Assembly: GCA_023846275.1 (NCBI GenBank)
Contig: CM043875.1
Span: forward strand, 41,880,633-41,944,632
DNA length: 64,000 nt
Direction of reading: 5' to 3'
Source: Vanilla planifolia
Taxonomy: Eukaryota; Streptophyta; Magnoliopsida; Asparagales; Orchidaceae
The notes beneath the pieces were generated by a model that worked only from the letters and a program-made list of their open reading frames with translations, was not told the DNA's origin and ran no database searches. Position 1 is the first letter of the stretch. Each line of letters opens with the position of its first letter. Made by a program: the position numbers and the translations under genes. Positions 1 through 9,000 of this stretch are shown in pieces.

Positions 1-3000
1 CTTCCCTTCTTTGGCACTTATTGTCTTGCTCAACTGCAAAGAAACATGGCCATTAAGATAAAGAAAAATGAAATACAAATAATTTTGGTGTTGAAACTCA
101 GCAAACTGCCAAACAAGAGCAAGTTGAACGCATTTTTATCCCCAAAAAAACAAAATTTCATGAAAGAATTTAAAAGTAATATTGAAAGGAATGTTTTTAT
201 GTCATTCTAATGTGGAAAAATTGTTTTGCACCATTTTAACAGGATAAGTCAACCATATGAATACTCTTTACAAACTTTAATTTTCTAAAGTACATCTTCA
301 ACACATTTCAAGTAAACTTTTGCATTTCCTTGGTGAAATTTGTTGTGTGATATCAAATCTAATTCACAAAATTGAGTTCAAGGAAAAAGTAATTTAGCTC
401 ACCAACATCATTTCTATAGCCTTTGGCAGTCCTACGAGTCTAGGAAGCCGCTGGGTGCCTTCAAATATAAATTAGATATTTAATCATAACAACGTTTTTT
501 AAGAATGCTGGTTCAGAAAATAAGGACAGAGCAACCATTATTAGTACCTCCAAAACCAGGGATAACACCAAGACTCAACTCAGGCAATGCAAAATGAGCA
601 TCTGGTGTAGATATTCGAGCATGGCAACTCTATAAAAAGGGGCTATCATTAAAAAAAAACTTTGGTGAAATAAATTAAGGAAAAAGACTGGCAAGCGTCA
701 AACCATTGTCAACTCCAAACCACCTCCAAATGCAATTCCCTGAATGGCAGCAACTGAAGGCTTTTTAGCATCTGAGATTAGTCAAATGTAGTAAAATATA
801 ACATGAGAATTGGTTTTACTAATTAGAAAATCTGCTGAGTATACTAATGCTGTTCTAGATGAGTTAAAACCTTCAATAGTGTTCACAAGTAGATCAACAG
901 ATTCATTGGGTAAAAGAGACACATCACCTGCCAAGTCAACAAAATATATGTGAAAAAACATTGTTCGAGTGTATGCTTCAATTCAACATTAAACCCATAC
1001 CAGTCTTGTGAACTTCAGCAAAAACATTGATGTCAAAACCACCAGAAAACTTTCCACCATAACCTGAGCATCAATAATGCAAACAAAGAAGTACAGATAA
1101 GATAAGAACCAGAGAAACAGATCAAACTAAGATGAAATAATGTTTTTCAAAGCTAACCACCATCTACACACACATACACACCACACTTGACAAAATATGT
1201 GATTATAATAGGGATAGCTGGATGCTAGAAAGATCCCACATGCATCAAATCTGGAGAAGGATGAACCGAAAGATATAGATACTAATTTGTAAAAGCCCTA
1301 ATTTGTCTCTAAAGCCCATTCATTAGTTAAAGACAGTAGTATACTAAGGTATATTGTCCATTATTATGAGTTTTCTCAACATTGATAACATAAAGTTGGT
1401 ACTGGAAATCAGGTTTATTGGAAAAATAAACAAAGTTTTTTAATTATTAATTTTGAGTTTGTTAGAGCAAACTTGGTATGAAAAAAAATATATTTATTTG
1501 GTCAAAGATATTTAATGCGGGATTCAAAATTTCATGTCAAAACCCCCGAGTTTCGACACAAATTGAACCGGTTTTAACCTAAATCAATTAGAGATTGAGC
1601 CAAAATTAAGTTTTATTTTGTTCTAATACTTTTTTTTTAAATCAAACAAAATGTGATATTATCTGCTTCTACATGTTTCATATGCTAGATGTGTGGGGTG
1701 CCATTTGTGTTTGCTTTTTTAAACCATTTTTTGATATATTTTGATAAAATTAATTCAAACCTTAATGTTGCTTAAACTCATTTGAAAAAGGCTTGTACTT
1801 TTATAAGATTGGCATTAGATTTCATTCCAAGATTTATAGTTTTATTTTCTTAAATTAAATTCTACTATTTTTTCTGTTTTCTTTCTAAAAATATTAATGC
1901 AAAATTTTAAAGCTAAACTCTTAGCAAGATAAAATTTGCATTGTACAATAAAACAAATTCTTTTCATCTTTGCAAGATAGATGGTGAGTTCAATTCTAAG
2001 AATTTTTATGTTTCATTTTTTAAGTCAATTTTTTTTAAATTAATTCTTTAAGTAAAACTAATTCAAAATTATGTAAGTTTTATTTTATTTAAAAATAACA
2101 TTAAAAAGGACATTTAAACAAATAAAATAATTTTTTACTTTTAAAAAAATAAATTTTATTTAAAAACCAAAACTAAAATAAATATAAGAAAACATTGACA
2201 AAAAATTAAAATTTAAATCAAATCTAGTCAAAACAACCAAAATTTATCTTTTGACCAAGTGATAAAAAATGAAACTTTGAACTTTGATTTAACATTTTTT
2301 TAAATATATCTTTGATTTTATTATTTTGGTTGTATTAATCTATGTTTTTAAACAATTATTCAAATATATTAATGATTTATCGATTAATGTTTCACAAAAA
2401 ATCTCATTAAATCATATTAGTTTTGATTTGATAATGTGTAACAATGGCATCTTCCTCAACACTACCTTTGTCATGTCAATAAGTATCAATGCCTTCCAAT
2501 GGGATAATGTTCAATGACATCAACATAAAATATGATCTCATCATTTATGATAACATATATTTATATATCAACATTATAGGTTGCAAATTCTTTGATTTTA
2601 GTAGTCTTAGTTGCAGCTCTTTTATCTTGTCAATTTTAAAGTTCAATTTGAAGTTAGCCAACTTAACGATACAAGGCTTCATCATGATATCACCATCATT
2701 GCATGTGGATAAACTCTATCAATTGTTTAAAAATCAAGATTATTGGTACATTATCTATTCAAATCTTTTATTTTTGTTTAATCAATCATAATGATCAAAA
2801 AAATTTAGGGAGGTGCATCTTTTTGGAATGAAAATTTGAAAGTATTTGGGGATTTTTGAGTGATTTTTTATTATTTTTTATTTGGTACACCACCATTATG
2901 ACTTCATTACTAATAAATTATCCTATTTCCTCTCTCATCAATGTAGGCTACGACTAAACAATTCAAATTTTTGCATATTTTAGTGAGCTTGATCTCTTCA

Positions 3001-6000
3001 AGTTGTCACTTTGGCATTGTAGGTTTATTCAATCATCAAGAAATCCATGTTTGAAAAGGACTTAAAGGAAAATACATAACAAAAGATTGTAGATTGATAC
3101 ACATTTGATACTACTGTGCACAACTAAGCATGGAACCATGTTGCACTTTGTGTGCATCTACACACAAGTGGTTCTACAAGGAGTGCAGCCGCACATGAGA
3201 CAACTCAAGAGACAATGCTAGATAGTGTGTGGGACAATGGTGCCCAAGCAGAAAGCTGGGAATAAGAAGCACACACACAGGATCCATCGCTGCACGTGCA
3301 GCACACGAGCATGGTAGCTACACTTACAATAGCACGTTGATCGTGAGTGCTATAAGTATAGCTACCACCATGCACACACCTACCGCTACACCCAAATCAT
3401 GTGCGTGCGGCAAGTGTGTAGACCTAATGCATTCTGCACATGTGCAGCAAAGGTGTGTGCATGCAACAAGAAGTGCACGCATAGATGCAAAGTACATATG
3501 CACCTGTCGCTAATCACGTGCGCGATGATGTGCACCCTTGCATGCATAGATCCTCTACAGCGGTAGACTTCAAGTTAAAAAGCATGAAACATGTGAGAAA
3601 TTAAAAAAATAAGTATTTTTAATAAAATATTTTATCCAAACTTCTATAAAATGGGGGAAGAAAAGTAAAGCAAGACATTCCCAATATATGACAAAAGTAC
3701 TCTCTAGTTTACTCTCTTAGTATTTTGTTATTCACACTTTCATTATGCTGCTACAACTCTAAAGCATGGTTTACTATTAAAGGCTTGGCAAGATGCCTCA
3801 CAAGAAGATTAGCATTACTCATGATGGTGATTTCTCATAAAACATGACTGAGCATTAACATATCCCCTCTATGCAAAGGATGCAAAGTAACTTTTGTTAT
3901 TCCTTTCCTAACGAACGATAAAGTCATTTCAAAAGTAGTTGGTATTACTACTATAGATGGTGCTACTAGTGCTAGATGAGAAAACGTAGGCATACAACTA
4001 TTGTTAGTTCAATAATATATTGTAACGGCATTTGTAAGAAACTCAAATATACCAAAAACCATAAGGGAGATAAAAAAAAGAAATGAATTAAAAACCTCAT
4101 CCAACTTTGCTTGACATGTATGATTTTGATAGAAAATTTATAAGAAACTATTGATTAAGAGTTATGATTCAATTTCAAGTCTTAATGAATGAATACAAGC
4201 CTCTCAAATAGGTTTGATGTAAAACAAAAAAATATTTAATAGGTTAATTAAGTCATATCGATATGAGTTTAATAAAACCATTTTTTGAAACATTATGTCA
4301 CATGATAGAGATATGATTAGAAAAAGGGTTTTAAAAAATTGACTTTTGTCCAAAAAAAATAATTTCTAAGTGTTAACTTTCTTGAAACTAAGCATTACTT
4401 TAAAATTTCATTCACGGGTTCACCCTAGATTTATAGTCATAAATATAGAATAGGCTAGGAACTTGGAAGAATTCAAATCTACTTTGAAGACTAATTATTC
4501 TCCATATTAATTTGACTTATTCTTTCCATTCTATTGCTTTATCTCACTCATTAATTATAAGCATTCTCGTAACCAAGGTTATGACGATATGTAGACCAAC
4601 TATCATGACATTATCAAGTCTATAAATGAATCTACACAACAGATTGTAAGGAAAAATCATATCTCTGTATGATATCAAAGATTCTCCATAGAAACTATTC
4701 CTCTATTCTCTTGTCTTCAATTTTTTTTGTTCTTTTACTCCACTTTAGTGCTCAAAATTCTAAAATAAGATGTCAATAAGTACAACTAGATATGCCCTTT
4801 GTTTAAATGGGAGAACAATCCAATGTATCCTAGTCATCCATCAAGAATAGTAATGCCTTGGTTTGAATAATGAACTCAAAGGTATATATTCACTTTATTA
4901 TCCTAGTAAAACAAAGTAACCATAATCAAGTCAAACTTAGAAGAAATTTCTCAAAGAACAAGGTTAGATGAATCGTCTAACAAAAGAAACAAAAGAGATC
5001 CCAAACAACAAAAATCTTAGATTTTAAACTAGGGATGAAGAATATTCCATGACCATGCCATAATTATGGAATTCCATGAAACTTGAAATAAGGAATATCA
5101 CATTCCTTCACATTGCCAAGGTGATAAAAGAGACTCTCCAACAAATTTATTTTTACAAGAAGAAGATTGCACTAGCATATACAACTAGCACAATTATATA
5201 TAGCAAGCAATTCAAGTATATTTGGTGAACTTTTCAATTGTCAATTTTAGAAATCGCTTAAACCAACTTCATGATTTAGGACTACTTTATAGTATTAGTA
5301 TCATTGTATGTTGGTGAACTTTTGTATTCATTTTGAAGTCAAGATCTTTGGTAGGTCACCAATTTAGATCTTTTCTTTCTTTAGTGAAGCATATAATTAA
5401 AAAAATTTGTAGGATTTCTTTGTGTGTTTAAATTTTAGATGAACTTCAAGAATTAAGATAAAGAAGACTTGTATTTTATCTTTTATTTTATACTTCATAC
5501 TATGACTTCTTCATTAATGTATTATCCTCTTCTCTTCAATAGAAATGGCTATGGCCAAACCATATGGATCTTAGTGTCTTTTATTGAGTACTTGATTTAT
5601 AATTATTCATCGCATCTAATCATGCTGATAGTTCCACATAAAACACCACTCATGGTAACATCCATCTTTGGGATAATATGCAATGATTATTTTATAAGGC
5701 ATATAAAAAGCAGGGTATTACCATACACAAATAAATCTAATATGATCTCACTTCTCATACAAACCATCTTTTTCATCATAGTATTCTCTAAATGATAGCT
5801 TCAAATTACATAAACATACAATAAGGACCATTAGCATAAGAGGCACAACAAGAACCAATAATGTTAGTATTTGACTAGGTTAAGAATATAATTGATAATA
5901 TTATTATATAAATGGTTATAGAGCCTCTCATTACTTACAATAAGTTACATCTGCCGATTATTTTTTACTTTACTAAACATATATATAAATGCTCTTGACG

Positions 6001-9000
6001 TAAACATATTTAATCTTTAAGTTTCAAAAAAATATTCTCTTGTGTATGTTTTTGTTTATCTTCTTTCTTCTTCCTCTATCTTAAGTTTTTATGCAAGATT
6101 ACAAAAGGTTTCACATGATATCAGAGCTTCTCTTTTGCTTTTCATGGCATCTCCTAGGAATAATTGTTCTTCTTTGATCTCCACTATTTCTACATCTTTT
6201 TCACAGTCTTTACATTAACTTCAATATTTCTCACCACCTCCACACTCAAATGTATTGCAATAGTTATTTGTATTGGTGATCACAATTTCAAGATGTCATT
6301 TTTGTTCATAATCTTCACACTCAAATGAATTGCAATAGTTATTTGTATTGGTGATCACAATTTCAAGATGTCATTTTTGTTCATAATCTCAATAGATTTT
6401 GAACATTTACTAAGAAACTATCAAAAAAAAAGTAAAACATAAGTTTCTTAAAAGGAATAATACTAAAAAAGTAGTTCTATACTTGACAAAGGTTACCATC
6501 CCCACTTCTACCAAACCAATGCTTCTTCCTTATTTTTCCATAACATAAGCTTAGTGAAGATTATTCCTTGTCTCAAAAATTCATGTCAAAACTCTAAAGG
6601 ATCGACTTCCATCATTCAAGAAGACTAGAGACATGACTATGATTGACTACCTTTTAAAGACGAAATCTATTTCCAATTCCTTATCTTTTGCAAACAACAC
6701 ATTAATTGACTTAGATATAATAGAATTTTTTATTAATGATCTTCGTAGTGCTACAAATGCACTTGGATTGTGGCATATTGGCATTTGGCGACTTCTTTTA
6801 ACAACATCTATTAATAAATATCACTTTTTTGTCTTTGTGGTTAATGATTTCTCGAGATATATATAAATTAATCCATCAATTCTTCAGTCTGATTTTTTCT
6901 TACCGTCTATTTAATTCAAAAAATTGATTAAGAATATGTTTGACGTGAAAATTAAAAACATACAAACTAATGAAGAAGGTGACTTTCTTAGTTCTCAATT
7001 CAAAGAATTATGAAGATTAAATGAAATTTTTTTCATAGAATTCTTAGTCCTTACGCTCTAGAATAGTCAAAAGAAAGCATAAACATAAAATAAAGATGTT
7101 CCTTAAAGGAATTTAGTTCACTATGTTTTCCAATACTCAACAGACATGTTCCTCATAAGCTTGCTTTGTGATCTATATGCCTTATAAGATTATTGGGTAT
7201 GACGATTCCTAAAAAAGATACAAATGAATGTTTAGTGTTGTGCAGAAGACAAATCTACATTTCTAACAATGTAATATTTGATGAAAATATTTTTGCTTTT
7301 AAGCAAACTTCTAGTTACTTGTAACAGTCTTTTTTTTTAAAAAACAGCTTAATTTGATCATTCCAATAGGAAGAGCTCTTTGAGACGAGTCCAACGATGG
7401 TAAGTTTGTAATTTTTGGAATCTTGGATAATTAATTATGAATTTTTAAAGTTTTGGATATATTTGTAATTTCAGGATTTCAGATCCGGAATATATCTGCA
7501 ATTTAGGATTTCCGATTTAGTTTAAAATCGGATGGCGGAAGGTAAATTTGTAAATATGGAATTGTCGGCCAGGCCAGGGTAGATTTGTAATTTGGAAAAG
7601 TTCAGGGGGTGTTCTGCAAAACAATCACGAATGTGTCGGTGCAAGGCATAATTAACACATACGTGTCCACCCGGGCGAGGATATCAGCCCGGGTGAGTTA
7701 ATCCTCTTAAGCACAGAAGCTATTTGGAAAATTTTGAGCGATTGCGAAAAGTTGCCGGAAATTTAACGGAAGCTGGGAAGCTCGCCGGAGGAACTGCGGC
7801 AAGGTAAGATGGTTCGTTTTATTTTGCTGTATTGGGGTTCTGTTGAGTGGGGGGAGAGTAAGAGAGACCGGCCGAATGTTTATTTTCGGCCGGAGACGCA
7901 TCGGGTTGCCGAAGGAGTGGCCGGAGTTGTCGGCCGCGAGATGCGGAATGTTTTTCCGGCAAACTGGTCGTCGAGGAGTGCGAAAGAAGTCGAGAGGTGC
8001 TTGGTATTTCCCGGAGAGGGATTCGGGGAAACGAGAAATTGACCGTGGAAGCGGCTAGAAGCCGCCGGACGCGAGCGGCGGCGAGGAGAGAGGGAAGCAG
8101 CGTCGGGTGAGAAATAGGGATGATCCTGTTTGAACCGGTTCGGGTTAACCGAACCAGAAGGCGCCCGGTTCGGGCTGAGGCGGAGGAGAGAGAGACCTGG
8201 TTCGGGCTGAGGCAGAGGAGAGAGAGAGGGAGAGAGGGGCGGTTCAGTCGGCTGAACCGCGGAGCTGAACCGCAGGCCGGTTCAGCGGACGCGCGGTCCA
8301 GGCGCGGCGAGAAACAAGGAGAAAAATTGGGATTTTTTTTGGGGATTTCGGGAAGTATTTGGCAGGGCTTTTAGAAAGCTGTTTTTGTGACTTAAAACCT
8401 TTTTATTTATTTTAATTATTTTGCACATGTGACCTTGTAGGGACTCCAGAAATTGAGAATAGAGGTCCTGCAATAATAGATCCAGGTAGATAAATTCGTA
8501 ACCTGTGATATAGCACAATATTATTTATTTATATTTCGATACATGGTTTATTATGGGCTGCATTAAAGTTTTTCTTTACATGACTTTTATCTCATGACTT
8601 GATATATGTTTTATGGTATTATTTTCTGATTGAACTGAAAGCATAAAAGATGACAAAAAGGAAATTGATACAAAAAGCATAATATGAGATAAAATATAAT
8701 TGGTTGGACATATTGATATGGTTTTGGCATATTTATCACATGTGTGATATGGTTGGAAAATAAAAATGAAAATTGGATTCCTGGAGACATTATCCTCACC
8801 ACTAGGCCTAGCGGATGAGATCGCAGGGTATCGATCTTCGGATCAGATATCTGCCTAGTGTGTATGTGTACCATGACCTCCGTATATATTGATGACACCA
8901 GGCCTAGCGGATGTGATCGCAGGGTATCAGTACTATACCTGCCTGGTGGCACTAGGCCTAGCGGATGAGATCGCAGGGTATCGGTCTTCGGATCAGATAT

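Noticed and set aside
3229-3513. 94-codon open frame as a gene
   Set aside because: Its unusual Cys/His/Thr content follows from the CA/TG word repeats, and it has no recognisable motif.
4600-4700. A TGATATCAAAG-like primer-binding-site motif suggesting another copia element
   Set aside because: No LTR partner, gag or pol remnant could be tied to it.
7707-8518. Several overlapping Arg/Gly-rich open frames on both strands
   Set aside because: They arise from the GC-rich part of the solo LTR, and none resembles a known protein or recurs in the sister LTR.
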